Position numbers and translations under genes: made by a program. Positions 10,690 to 22,340 of a DNA stretch of 64,000 nt are shown piece by piece (the stretch's first letter is position 1; every line of letters starts with the position of its first letter). Below the pieces are notes generated by a model that ran no database searches, was not told the DNA's origin, and saw only the letters and a list, made by a program, of their open reading frames with translations. The stretch spans positions 31,731,462 through 31,795,461 of the forward strand of contig OX352763.1 in assembly GCA_947095585.1 (NCBI GenBank), read 5' to 3'. The DNA is from Nephrocerus scutellatus. Taxonomy: Eukaryota; Arthropoda; Insecta; Diptera; Pipunculidae.

Positions 10690-12113
10690 TTGGCTCTACA
10701 ACCGTGGTCCGGTCCTAGCCTTCCGCAAAAGGTCTCTCCACCGGTCCCGAACTCTTGGCGTCCTGGTCTATGCCATCCTTTCAGCATAGGCTCGGCCGAC
10801 CTCATCAATATAGAGCTTCCGGAGTCGTCCTTCCTAACATACGCGACAAACAATTCTCCGTAAGACTTTTCTCTCGAACGCGGCTAAGAGGTCAGAACGC
10901 TTTTTGTTAAGCACCCAAGTCTCGGATCCATATGTAAGTACTGGTATGACCATTGTCTTATACACCAGAAGCGTGGATGTTATGGTTAAGTTCCTGGATT
11001 TGAAGAGACTTGACATACTATAGTAGCCTTTGTTGGCTGCTGGCAACTGTGCACGTATTTCTGGTTCCATACTGTTATCGGTTGCTACAGTTGACCCGAG
11101 ATAGTTAAACGGTTGCACTTTGCTGTCATTTATGTGTAGCCCCAGATTTCGTGACGCCTGCTCGATTTGATTGAAAGCTTTCTGTACAGCTTTTGGGTTC
11201 TACCAACGATGTCAATATCGTCTGCGTAAGCCAGTATCTGAATGGACTGTAGCCGTTACGTCAGAGTCTCGAATCATTTTCTCCAACGCCAGGTTGAAGA
11301 GGACGCAGACCAGTCCATCCCCTTGTCGGAGCCAGTTATAGATGTTGAATGGGCTTGATAGTGAACCGGGTATTTTTACTTGGTTTATAACATTTGTCAT
11401 GGTCAACCTACACAGTCATGTCAGCTTATTTAGGATGCCGAATTCTCTCATGTTCAAGTTCTATAACACTCTAGATATTTTTCCATCACCTGCTGAAAGG
11501 TGTAAATTAGATCACTTGTTGTTTTCCTTGAATGAAGCCAGAATGGTATGGACCAATGTTGCCTTTAGCGTATGTAGCTATCCTGTCTTTAAGGATAAAG
11601 GCAAAAATCCTATACGCGGTACTCAACAACGTTATACCACGATAATTGCTGCATGTTGTGATATCTCCTCTCTAGTGTATGAGCCACAGGATGCCTCTTT
11701 GCCAGTCTTCTGACATCGCTTCTTCTTCATGTTCATGATACCTTCGCTGGGACACCATCTGATCCCGGGCCTTATTATTTTTGAGCCGATTTATCGCTCT
11801 GCTAACGTCTATGATTGGTGGCGGCAGAACCATTCTTCGGTCGTTGGTGGAGCCTCCAATTCCTCAGTTAGCTGACCATTAAGCAACTCATGAAAGTGCT
11901 CTTCCCATCTCTCTAAGATGCCTTTGAGATCGGCGATCCGAATACCCTCTTTGTCTTTGTAGTATGTGCAACGCTGTGAATATAGCGTCACACAGCGGAC
12001 TCTTTCGTATAACTTCCGCACCTGGTGCGGTCTTTGCTGTCTGTACTGTTCTAGTTCATGGACGAGATTCTTCTCTTAGGCTGCTTTCTTTCACCGGTGA
12101 ACTGTTTTTTCAG
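10690..12113 (-). mobile_element. RTE-like LINE, copy 2
   Basis: From 12113 down: linker region (MRKLYERVRCVTLY, ILERWEEHFHELLNGQL at 11809-12021), RT palm (NIYNWLRQGDGLVCVLFNLA at about 11212-11406), an intact YADD codon set at 11217-11228 in the frame QILAYADDIDIVGR, the C-terminus YLGSTVATDNSMEPEIR (10834-11118), and the 3' end beginning near 10690. The ATC-type tail is reduced. Frame is broken between these pieces, so no continuous RT exists. The 5' side joins a LOA-like LINE directly at about 12113. Confidence 0.85.
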
Positions 12114-13470
12114 ATCTTCTGAGCCTTTCCAGTAGCACTTGAAGCTTTGTGCCATTTCTACTAGTTCGGCAGCCTTGCAGTTCACAACGTCATCAGAGTG
12201 ACCGGGAACCCAGACTGAACGGATGCTCATCTCTTTGAGAGATGTGTGGGCAGCTTATCGCTATCCCCGACTGCGACGTCATTAAGACTGAATCCAGCGA
12301 TTTGATTGCCGCCTGACTGTCTACATAGATTCGATATTGGTTACCGATATTATATTATAGTTCAGCCAGGTCACTGCTTTCTCATTCGGTGTCACCTCAG
12401 CCTGATACACGTTGCAATGGTTCGAGAGTCGAACGGAAATGCTCACGAAAGGTTTGTCACAGTAGATTCCGGAACCGGCTTTACCGTCGATCTTTGAGCC
12501 GTCCGTGAAAAATTTCATTGCAACAGTTTCTTGTGGCGAGCCATCCCCGGAAGGCCCGAAAACCCTTGTTGAAGCATTACACCGGTAGTGTGTAATCTAA
12601 GTCCGCTACCTTTAGCGAGTTGTTGATCGTCGAGTTTCCCATTTGAATACATTTCCACTGGCGTGTTGCTGACAGTCGCGCAGCCGTATTGGGTGCTCTC
12701 TGCCTGTCGTAGTATAATTCTAAAGGAGTCAGGTGCAATATTACTTCTAAGCCCCGTGTAGATGTTTTTTTCAGTAATTCACTAATATGCAGACAGTCTG
12801 CACTTTGTAGCTTCTCCATAAGTTTTACATAAGTGAATTTGTTAAGAGCCGGCCACCAAACGTTAACTCAATACATAAGTATTGGTCTGGAATAGCCATT
12901 GTACCAGCTCTGTCTTAAATCCCCGCTTTTACAAGCGTACAAAGTTTTGGTATCTTTGTTAACTCTCTCTAGAACATTCTGATTCCAACTTATTGTATTA
13001 TCCAGGATAGTGCCCAGAAATTAAGCCTTATTGGTAAATAACTAGATTGGTACCGTTTAGTGTGGGTTGAGTAACTATTAGGACTTTATATTTATGTGTA
13101 AAGCGGACCAGCTCTGTCTGTCTTGGACGGGTTAACTCCTATTCCACGGCCTTTGATACATTTTGTGACGATGTAGAGGGCATTTTGCATAACCTCTGTG
13201 ATCGCTACTGGGAACCTACCTGAAACAGCTATAGTTTTATAATTAGCATATGCAACTACGTTCATGCCCTCTTTCTAGCTCACTTAGCAATCCGTTGATT
13301 ACTACGTTCCCGTCTAAGGGAGATAGCAAGCCTTCCTTGTACAAAAAGTCAGTTTTTTGCTCCTTCCACTGGCAAGAGTGGTCTGATTTAGTCCAGCTAT
13401 TTTTAAAAGGAGAAGTTCTTATATTACCCTGAATAATTGTTACCAAATAACCGCCACTCACTCACAGCTT
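12114..13470 (-). mobile_element. LOA/I-like LINE: RT C-terminal half plus RNase H, copy 1
   Basis: Minus strand from 13470: RT with LLSPLDGNVVINGLLSELE, then the catalytic box region reading VAYANY instead of V-Y-A-D-D (around 13245-13256), GIGVNPSKTELVRFTHKYKV (13080-13140), RT thumb and connection (12577-12819: LEVILHLTPLELYYDRQR), and RNase H with FFTDGSKIDGKAGSG (12450-12510) and WVPGHSDDVVNCKAAEL (about 12160-12215). TDGS and the GHSD/NCKA motifs are typical of RNase H carried by LOA/I-type LINEs. YADD mutated to YANY and several frameshifts make it inactive. Confidence 0.85.
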
Positions 13471-13536
13471 ATTTGAAAACCAACGAAATACGCATTTTTT
13501 GCTGCGTCTGTTCGTTCTACAGCTAAGGGCAATCCA

Positions 13537-14347
13537 ATTTAATGCCACGCCCCTAAACCCTTTTTTTACGAAAAGTAGTTAGTAGCGCAGATAATGGAAT
13601 TCAAATCCTAAGATAAATCGCAATGTACATACTGCATAATTAAAATAGGCACTGCATTAGAAATAAGCACTTTTGAATAGCATACTTTTAGGCTGTACGA
13701 ATTATTAGATTATTTGAAATGTCACCGCCTGTAAGTTTAAATCATTATGTACTGGTCAAAAATGTAGTCAAACCGGTTTGTGCGGTTTGCCCGGGTTTTG
13801 TGAGTAGGTACATGATTGTACATGATGGTTTATATTGATACTGAAACCGATTTTTAGTGTCTTTCTGGGAATTGAATTTCGAATCTCATCCATCGCACTA
13901 ACCCTAGAGCTACGCCGCCTTTTTTTCTTCGTATTGTGTTACTTCAAAATTGAAACTCGGCGTGTCATTTCTTCTTCCTTCTGGACTTCTTAGGTCTGAT
14001 TATGTTGTTTGCTCAGCAAATCGCTAAATATTCTGTCCATACTTCCATTTGTTGATCCTCCATCATTACAACAGTACACCATTCAGAGGGGTTGTTATAA
14101 TAAGAACGGTTTGGCATCTAGATTTTCAGTGAGATGGTATGTTTATATGCTCATTTACGGCAATTTTCGACTCTCTGTGCCTTGGATGATATGTTGCTTA
14201 GGCAACTCCTATTTAATTTGCTATTCAATCATTACCTCATCATATCCACAACAGTTTGAAACTTATGATATAAGTCTTAATAATAACATAAATGATCACA
14301 TTATATTAATTAGCAACTAACTTTGTTTACGCAAACGTACGATTTAA
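13537..14347. repeat. Tandem duplication, short copy (A+B)
   Basis: A = 13537-13836 (300 bp), equal in length and, by eye, in sequence to 14342-14641. B = 13837-14347 (511 bp), likewise equal to 15453-15963. Here A joins B directly; in the second copy an 811-bp segment (14642-15452) separates them. The two copies meet in the shared word ATTTAA (14342-14347). The 103-codon frame at 14009-14320 is duplicated at 15625-15936 with no amino-acid change; I see no sign that it is a gene. Confidence 0.9.
13837..13922 (-). mobile_element. SINE head fragment (duplicate of that at 15453-15538)
   Basis: Only the tRNA-like head of the SINE at 15310-15538 is present, because segment C, which holds its body, is absent from this copy. 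On the minus strand: GTAGCTCTAGGGTTAGTGCG and GATTCGAAATTC, degenerate A and B boxes. Confidence 0.55.
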
Positions 14348-15963
14348 TGCCACGCCCCTAAACCCTTTTTTTACGAAAAGTAGTTAGTAGCGCAGATAAT
14401 GGAATTCAAATCCTAAGATAAATCGCAATGTACATACTGCATAATTAAAATAGGCACTGCATTAGAAATAAGCACTTTTGAATAGCATACTTTTAGGCTG
14501 TACGAATTATTAGATTATTTGAAATGTCACCGCCTGTAAGTTTAAATCATTATGTACTGGTCAAAAATGTAGTCAAACCGGTTTGTGCGGTTTGCCCGGG
14601 TTTTGTGAGTAGGTACATGATTGTACATGATGGTTTATATTTAGAAGATGAATCATGACATATGAGTATGGTTATTTGTAAATAAGAGAAGTTGTCACAA
14701 TTTTCTGGATATTTCTGTCTATATGATTGGAAGCTTCTGAAAACTTTTCAATTAGTATAAAAGGTTGCGTTCGCTGCAGAGGATTCATTAGTTATTTAGA
14801 ATTCAACCAGTCAACTTCAAAAAGTTCTTGCAAGGAGATAAAGCTACCACCTAAGGGAATTATAATGAAGTACAAGTTTTGTTGTAATAAGTGTTTTTGT
14901 GTACATTTAAAGTTATCACCAATATAAATTATGAACTCGTATTATTTGTTTATTAAAGTTGTTTTTTGTAATATAACAAATTTGTGTTGTGTTTTATTTG
15001 CAAAATTCTTTACGAACTCGAAAGCCTAAATTTCGTAACAGTCCAGGACGCGCTTTATTTCGAAATGGTATTTATTGATTAAGAAACATGTGCCAATATT
15101 GACGAATATCATGTTTTTGGGTAGTTAGATTATAAGACCTTTTGTCCAATTAGCCGAAATTTCCTACCATCTCTAACCCTCAGCAATGCGTTGGCATTAC
15201 AGTCCACTTGGAGCTGATCAGATTGTTTATTGTCTATGCCGGGAATCTTTCTATTTTCAAGTGTTTAATGGCGGCTTTTATAGTTATGTTTAGTGAGACA
15301 AAGATCGTTGTGGTCCTTGCAACCATTCGTGTTGTGAGTGTTTTGCACACAAATGGAAGGGAACAATTTAAAGACGTATCCGAAAGGCGAATTGAGAAGC
15401 TTTCCATATCAGTTATTACTCTCATTATACAGTCAGACATTCGAGAGAGGTAGATACTGAAACCGATTTTTAGTGTCTTTCTGGGAATTGAATTTCGAAT
15501 CTCATCCATCGCACTAACCCTAGAGCTACGCCGCCTTTTTTTCTTCGTATTGTGTTACTTCAAAATTGAAACTCGGCGTGTCATTTCTTCTTCCTTCTGG
15601 ACTTCTTAGGTCTGATTATGTTGTTTGCTCAGCAAATCGCTAAATATTCTGTCCATACTTCCATTTGTTGATCCTCCATCATTACAACAGTACACCATTC
15701 AGAGGGGTTGTTATAATAAGAACGGTTTGGCATCTAGATTTTCAGTGAGATGGTATGTTTATATGCTCATTTACGGCAATTTTCGACTCTCTGTGCCTTG
15801 GATGATATGTTGCTTAGGCAACTCCTATTTAATTTGCTATTCAATCATTACCTCATCATATCCACAACAGTTTGAAACTTATGATATAAGTCTTAATAAT
15901 AACATAAATGATCACATTATATTAATTAGCAACTAACTTTGTTTACGCAAACGTACGATTTAA
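14342..15963. repeat. Tandem duplication, long copy (A+C+B)
   Basis: A' 14342-14641, C 14642-15452, B' 15453-15963. C is single-copy in this window. Because a SINE (15310-15538) runs across the C/B' boundary, the long form is ancestral and the short copy has lost C. See findings for the alternative of an assembly artefact. Confidence 0.9.
15310..15538 (-). mobile_element. tRNA-derived SINE, copy 2
   Basis: Body on plus strand: TTTTGCACACAAATGGAAGG, CCGAAAGGCGAATTGAGAAG, TTATTACTCTCATTATACAG. Head on the minus strand: GGCGTAGCTCTAGGGTTAG (A box region) and GAGATTCGAAATTCAATTCC (B box region). The head wording differs from the GTGGCTCAGTGG type of the copies at 22030 and 46490. Confidence 0.7.
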
Positions 15964-16855
15964 ATATCAATCCTTCAATCAGGTATTACTAAAATTAACA
16001 CCTGAGTGAAAAAGAGCCGAGCGCTTTATGTGTGATGCACACCTATTTATAGGTAGGTATATGCCGCATACGTAGTCGTCCACCAGGTTAGATTTATCAA
16101 ACTATCAAAGCAATATCCTTTGGTAACTATGTGCACTGCAGAAATCCTTGCTTAATTAAAAGCAGCTTTGATAAACAGTAGCTCAGCACATCAATTTAAT
16201 TGCTTCTCCTGCAACAAGGCATAGCAAACACCTCTCTGTGATGTCCGTCAGATTGAGTGACGGACAGAAGGATGCAATGATGCAGAAAATAATTGAAATG
16301 TGTGCGTTTTCGCTTTTGTTTTCCGAGCTTTTTGTAATCTACATTTCCTGTATAAATCTGTGGTAACCAGGTAGCTACATATAGCCTTATGAGCGAGCGT
16401 TTCCAATGAGAGCATAGCATCAAGCTGCCTTGACGAATCATCAAACGTCAAATATGTATCAATTTAGAAGTGCAGGCAACTTTCATTCTTTGAATTGTAT
16501 CATCAGGTATTAAACGGAATAACACACTGGTAAGTTTGGAGATGTACTTCTCGATTTTAACCAATGAGACAGAAATTGTAGGAAGTTCACAAAAAGTTTT
16601 AAAGTTTGGTATACTTCATAATTAGACTTCATAATAGAAAATATTTTTACGTTTGGAAGGTTTAATTTGTGGAACATTTTGTGAGTTTTGTATAAAAAAT
16701 TCTTTCCCTGAACCGTTTTTGTTCTTCTTTGTAGTTTCTCGTTTTAAATCTGAATTGGTTACTTTACAAAAAACCCCACCGAGAGACCCACTCAAGACCA
16801 ACCAAATGCCGATATTTGAACTCATTACAGACAAACATAAATCATAAATACACAT
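15964..16855. other. No feature recognised; one perfect hairpin
   Basis: A 9-bp perfect stem with a 7-base loop lies at 16242-16266 (TGTCCGTCA / TGACGGACA). Otherwise no repeat or gene recognised. Confidence 0.45.
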
Positions 16856-17012
16856 TGACGTAAATATCTTGATTCAAGCGCCACCTACCGGGTTGAAAAA
16901 AACATAAACTTATCAAAGCACCAAACGAACATATAGTGTGAATATGGCTTTGATACGTTGAGTGGTTTAGGCGTGATGATATCTTGATTCCAGCGCTACC
17001 TACCGGGTACTT
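16856..17012 (-). repeat. Dispersed W repeat, two tandem units
   Basis: ATATCTTGATTCAAGCGCCA at 16864 and ATATCTTGATTCCAGCGCTA at 16979 are 115 bp apart and start two related units. On the minus strand each carries the landmark CGGTAGGTGGCGCTTGAATC. The same landmarks recur at 44490-44880 (TAGATGGCGCTGGAGTCGAG). Confidence 0.6.
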
Positions 17013-17014
17013 CA

Positions 17015-18395
17015 AAGTTGTACTCTGGAAGGGCGAACCTATATTCGTCCAAACTCTTCGTGAATTAACAGAGTTGAAGAGTTTTCTGACTTTCTTCCTA
17101 AGTTTAGCCAGCTGGTCGTTCCACAAGGGAACATTTCGTCTAAACAAGCTGGTTTTAGGGACACATCCGTCATGATTGAAGAGAGCAACTAATCATTAAG
17201 TTGATATGCTGCGCCTCTAAGTCCCTTGTGGACTTAATAGATGTGATAAGCATATCTACTTTAGAGGGGACAAGTCCCCGATATAGATTCCAGTCCGTGG
17301 ACTTTATATCATATCTAGAAGAAGCATGTGCCAGTTTGCCAGGAAGGTCGAACCTGATGTGTTGATGGTCTGACAGCGAGGTTCAACAAAGTTGGAGATA
17401 AATGTACTGGCGAGAGTGAGGTCAAATACCTCTTCGCAAATCGCATTAATGAAGGTAGGTTTGGATACTGTATCTAGTATAACTACATTACTACTAATAA
17501 GATATTCTAAAAGACACTCACCCCATTTATTGATGTCACTGCTGCGCCAGACCTCATGATGTGCATTTGCATTGCATACTATGAAGTACTGGAGGCTTCT
17601 GTTGCGGCAGTGCTCTATCAGCTCCTGGACCTCTCTCGGTCGGAACTTCAATCAGCAGGGCCACCAGGTCTTTCGTTATGAATTCTGGAATAGGAAAGAA
17701 ATTGATGTTCGCACCGATCAATAAGGCACTGGATTCCTGCATTTACAGATCAACTTACTTGTCCCGTTCCGTAGACCTTTTTCGTTCGCTAATAACCCAA
17801 GGCTCTTGGATGAGACCAAGGGTTATATTTTTCTCGGCGAACCGCTTGCTGATGGTAGCGGATCCACCCTTCGCGTGATGCAGATTCGTCTGTAACACCT
17901 TGATGGAGCTCATTCATTCATTCCCTGGAGGAGAAGATGAAGTTGAAGGGGCGGTTTTACCAAAAGCAAGAGCACTCTCTCTATATTTGCCTATGCGTAA
18001 AACATGTTTAAGTCGCCTTCTCTCTAGTAGTGAGTTCAATTTAATGAATTTACCTTGGTGTTGCTGGATCAGTAACCCATATAATGCCTTCCCAAAAGAA
18101 AAACATTCGGATTTCACCGAGATTACGCTACTTGCATAAACAATTGTGGATGTGTCAGAATAAGAAGTCCTTAGATCTGACGACCTCGCGGGTTACAGAT
18201 GGGGCCTTCGCCGTCTGAACTCTTGGCTGCTGTTCGGCTGCTCAACAGCGCACCGAATAGTTGATGCCGATATGGGGTTGGCCATCGAGAGCTTAACAGC
18301 ATCTCTAGATACTGCAGGTTGCTCAATAGCAGCACCCGAGGTTGTTGCGCTCGCTTTGAGGTGCATCGATCCCATAATTATTAAAACTTGAATCA
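17015..18395 (-). mobile_element. LOA/I-like LINE: ORF1 end, EN and linker, copy 2
   Basis: Minus strand, 5' to 3': ORF1-like remains (18395-17890, including SLLERRRLKHVLRIGKYRES and an Ala/Thr/Ser-rich stretch), then EN at 17304-17651 with QYFIVCNANAHHEVWRSSDI, WGECLLEYLISSNVVILD and KPTFINAICEEVFDLTLAS, then the EN-RT linker at 17020-17150 with FRRNVPLWNDQLAKLRKKVR. These three parts are in the order of an intact element. The SDH motif expected after LTLAS is not recognisable. RT and RNase H are absent; the element is cut near 17015 at the W repeat. Confidence 0.8.
17304..17651 (-). pseudogene. LOA/I-like APE endonuclease fragment
   Basis: 115-codon frame. CNANAHHEVWRSSDINKWGE corresponds to the conserved D-x-NAHH box of this EN family (first residue Asp normally, Asn here). 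The last 25 residues diverge from the family where SDH should be. Likely inactive. Confidence 0.75.
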
Positions 18396-21300
18396 ATAAT
18401 GACCCACTTGTAGCAAGGCGTTGTTTTGAATTCTCAGTTCTTATACTGAGATACAGATAACGCTGTAAATTGTACTAAGTCTATTTTCGTAACAATAATA
18501 TAGATAAGCGTTTAAATAAAATATGTTTTTATAAAAGCCTGTAGTTTTTGGATATAAATCGATTGAATTTTTAAAACCTATTTTCTGTGGTAAAGAGGAT
18601 ATATCCATTTAGCTGAATTATAATCAGCTATCAGTTATATTTTTTTGAAAAGTTTACCACTTCTTATCTTATCTTAATGTTATCTTATGTAAACATTATT
18701 TAAGTAAATTAAAGCAATAAGCTCCTTATTATCTGAATGGCCTTAAAACCCGTGTCCCGTGTCGGTCGAGGTTATTCGTTTTGCGCAAACCATACTAATA
18801 AACAATATAAGAAAGGTTCTGGTTTTTTTTGTCCTAGCATTTGCCCATCATCGTAATCCTGGAGTCCAATTACGTCGCAATCAAATACAAAAATATTTAA
18901 TTAAAAAGAAAATTTGCTCAGTGACGTAATTGTTTGTTCAATAAATAAGCAATGATTGCACCTCGAAATTCAAATACTTAAATTTGATGTGTCCTCAGTG
19001 TGACTTCTGTGTGTTCTTTTGTCCAAAATTATGCCATCGCCATACAAAACTAAACACCAAACACTCAACAAGTTAATTAATTTTTCTTGATGGTGAGAGT
19101 TGCCTGCTTTTGTAATGACTTTGATTTAGGACTACGCCGTTGCCATGTTACAAATGACATCTCTATAAAGACTATATATATATATAAAGACTCCTCCTAT
19201 GTAGGTATGTATGTACGAGTATGCGGCATTATTGTATAAGTGTCGCGCACCCACCCTTATCAATCTTATGTTTTATTCATTAATTTATGCGAATGAAGAA
19301 CAAAAATGAAACTGCCCCCGTAATGATACCTAATTAACTAATAGGCAGGCGGATAAATTTGAGCCAATATTGAAGCCAACTATCTTCATTTAGACGGAAA
19401 ATAAGCAAATGTTTGATTCTTTTGTGGTGGCGTAAGAAAATACGCAATTTCCTGTATTTCTGGGGGAGTGAAGTTTTTTTCTTAGTCAGTTATCTTATAC
19501 TCGTAAGTGCTTTGTGACGCGATTGACCAATCAGCTGTGAAATTTTGTGGGAGTTGAAAAATTAAAAAAAACACCGCAAAATTGGTTTAAAAAAATTGGT
19601 TAACAAAAATGTCGATCCAAATCGATGGATAAAGAGCGATCCGTATCTTATTTCCACGCGCCACCTTCAAAATTAGATTTTAATATCGTGCGGTAAGCCT
19701 TACCGCGGCGGAAGGGTTATCGTGCTTACTGTGATTAAACTTAGAACTATGCGATTGCGACTCGTGAATCTGCAGTAGGTCCTTAAACGTCGACAGTTCG
19801 AAGTTGAGTAGTAAATAGCAACCAATCACCCTACTGCAAAGCAGTGTTCCCACCAAACAACATCCAACAGATGAGCGGTAGCAGAGAAATCTCAGACTAA
19901 GTCAACGATGGTGTTCAACATTCCCAGTACCAGCAAGAATGTACGAGACTTGGTGATCACCTTTTTTAGACTCCTTGGGCATATTCTGAGTTTTACACCG
20001 GCATAACTGGCTTCTTTGGTCCAAGGAGACAGACAGATTGGTGATTGCGGGTGGTGTTGTTAGCTCAATCGCGAAAAAAATAGCCTGGACGAACTCATTG
20101 ATGCAAACAAAATAAGGACGTAAAAAGTGCACACCTTTCGTGAAACCAATATTGACTCCAATGACTAGTTAGTTGGAGTCAGGTGTGAATGCGGATATCC
20201 CAAACGCTACGGCAACGGAAAATTATCTTGAACGACTGAAATCACATAAAACTGCACGAATTTTCGCCGAACGTGCATACCTCAACCTTTAGAGAAACAA
20301 CATCAAGTATATACAAGGGATCAGTGGCTACGCTGTAAACAAGCCATCAAAGAGCCCGGCATTGATGTACCAGGTTTCATCCTACCACCATAACAAAACC
20401 CCTTGTTTGATGACGAATGAAGACAGGCACATGCAGCAACGAGATATTAGCTGGTCGTGAGCACAAAAGTCGAGGGGAACATCAGCATGAAGAAGCAGGA
20501 AAAGTGCGCGACCGAAGACATTTAGAGGCGCATCTCCAAAACTAGTGATCTAAAGTTTACCAAATCGTAAAAAGAACATGACAAAGTCACCTGATCCAAA
20601 CAGAAACATGTCGACCAAATATAAAAAATCACTTGACAAAGCCACAAGACCCAAACCGAAACCTGCGAAATAAGGAAACCTCGCAGTGAAACTATAGCTG
20701 AACCACAGTCAGTGTTAAAAACTGACTGACTGAGAACCGACATCACAAACTGTTGAACGGCGATGAAGATCAATATTCCGCGTCAGGCAGATGCAAAATT
20801 TTCGTGTCCCTGACGTGTCCGTGAAAGTTAAGTGAGGATCTCTCTATCCAAACTTAAGAATAACGATGTTGCTTGTTCCGATGGTCGAGATTTTTAAAAC
20901 TGCAGGAGATGACAGTAGATTATAGTAGTGTGCATAAACCAAGTTGTTCGATGACAAGAAACGATTTAGGTAATAGTTGAAGCGCTGACTTGTGATTACT
21001 TCATTGGAGGAGTGAAACTCTGAGGTACATTTTAGAGGCACAATTTTCTTAATTTCTGTTGGCAGAACACATCGAGATGTAAACGCATTTGCCAGCACTA
21101 AGGCGGAAGTGATTAAAATAGGATTGGCGGTAAGTGACGGTAAGATAAATGATTAGCTGTCAATAAGAAGAGACACCTAACAGCGACAATTGATTAGAGC
21201 GTCACAGCTATAAAATTGATGTAGTTTGGGATGTTGTCTATTTTGACTCTGCTATAACATCTGATAAAGATACCAGCTCAGAAAGAAAAGGAAGAATCAC

Positions 21301-21424
21301 TCATGCCAATCGCTGTTTCGTTAGGCTAAGAAGGTAATTGATATGTGAGCGCTGAGAGTCTTCGATTCTTCTAAGTGGAGGGTGATCTGCAATGGTGTGC
21401 GCAATTGCAGGCATTTAGCAATAA
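18396..21424. other. No certain feature
   Basis: Holds a short TA run (19172-19186), a perfect 9-bp inverted repeat TGACTCCAA / TTGGAGTCA at about 20153-20181, and a plus-strand stretch at 20183-20290 that reads as protein-like (NYLERLKSHKTARIFAERAY) before a stop. GC content around 19650-21100 is higher than in the flanks. An old retroelement is possible but I cannot identify it. Confidence 0.35.
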
Positions 21425-21592
21425 TGCCTCCAATTTGGGGCATATGTGTGCAAAGGTTCAATAAAATCGGGCTTTAGAAAGTGGGTTAAAAATTGATCGC
21501 AAGATTTCACCACCGAACGAACAACAAAAAGAACGAACGACCGACATAAAAGACATGTCATGCCGACGAGGAGTTAATATAAAGAATTTAAC
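21425..21592 (-). mobile_element. H-family element, left-end fragment
   Basis: Contains CATATGTGTGCAAAGGTTCA, ATCGGGCTTTAGAAAGTGGG, the ATTGATCGCAAGATTTCACC block, a tetranucleotide-type stretch (GAACGAACGACCGAC) and the terminal GTTAATATAAAGAATTTAA. Same order as all other H left ends. The 3' remainder is missing. Confidence 0.7.
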
Positions 21593-22015
21593 AAGTGTCT
21601 TAGGGTTAGTGTCATGTCATGTTAGCTTAATGTCATACAAGAATAAGAAAGCTTTTCAGGCATACCTGTACTATAAGCTGAAAAGAACGTAAATAAAATC
21701 TTTGACTAATTTCGCCTTTCCAACTATGATTATGATAATGTTTACTCTATTTCTATACGGTAACCCTGTCTTAAGTGAAAGAGATAGGTAGTTATACATA
21801 GTTAAGTATTAATTAACAGTAACTTAACAGTAACAATGCTGTTCATATGGTTTTTTAAACAATTCTAACCGCTGTTGTTATTTTTATTATATCGTTACGA
21901 AAAAGTAAATAGAAATCATTTATCGCACTGTTATACTCGCCTAACAATAAGAATTGTATTGAATTATATAAGAATTAAGCAATTACAAAAAATCATGGCA
22001 TATATTTAGGCTCAG
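21593..22015. other. No feature recognised
   Basis: AT-rich spacer. Confidence 0.45.
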
Positions 22016-22029
22016 TAATATTGTGTATA
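22016..22029. repeat. Left target-site duplication of the SINE
   Basis: TAATATTGTGTATA, repeated exactly at 22308-22321. Confidence 0.85.
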
Positions 22030-22307
22030 TTTTGTGGGCGCCCGCGCCGTGGCTCAGTAGAAATGCGCAGGAGATTTGCGGTTCGAATCCCAGTATCAGC
22101 AAAAGGTGGCCCACCTACCGCGAATGGGTGACAAACGTTCCCAGAGTAACTTGTCATGGAAAGCTTCTCAATTCGCCGTTCGGATCCGACCTTAAATTTA
22201 AGGTCCCTTCCACTTGTGCTCAAAAATATACTTGCGCAACACAAATGGTCGCGAGAAACTAGGCCTTGGCACGCAATGGTCTGTCGCGCCAAATATTATT
22301 ATTATTA
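22030..22307 (+). mobile_element. tRNA-derived SINE, copy 3, complete
   Basis: About 278 bp. RNA polymerase III style A box TGGCTCAGTAG at 22050-22060 and B box GGTTCGAATCC at 22080-22090, about 30 bp apart as in tRNAs. Then the tRNA-unrelated body (GAATGGGTGACAAACGTTCC, GGAAAGCTTCTCAATTCGCC, CCACTTGTGCTCAAAAATAT) and the 3' end GGTCTGTCGCGCC followed by an ATT-rich tail. A 14-bp direct repeat flanks it exactly (22016-22029 and 22308-22321), showing insertion by target-primed reverse transcription. It would be transcribed by Pol III from its internal promoter and needs a partner LINE; the ATT-type tail suggests that one of the LINEs here, perhaps an RTE-like one, could be that partner, which is inference. 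Confidence 0.9.
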
Positions 22308-22321
22308 TAATATTGTGTATA
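22308..22321. repeat. Right target-site duplication of the SINE
   Basis: TAATATTGTGTATA, identical to 22016-22029. Confidence 0.85.
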
Positions 22322-22340
22322 AAAGTTATAAGTGGGGTAC

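Noticed and set aside
14009..14320. 103-codon frame present twice, unchanged, at 14009 and 15625
   Set aside because: Its identity comes from the recent duplication (or assembly artefact) of the whole segment and is no evidence of selection; no motif recognised.
16242..16266. Hairpin as a terminator or regulatory RNA
   Set aside because: A single 9-bp stem in AT-rich eukaryotic DNA, without context or a second copy.
22046..22094. Functional tRNA gene
   Set aside because: A and B boxes are present, but no cloverleaf with acceptor stem can be closed; the body, tail and target duplication show a SINE.
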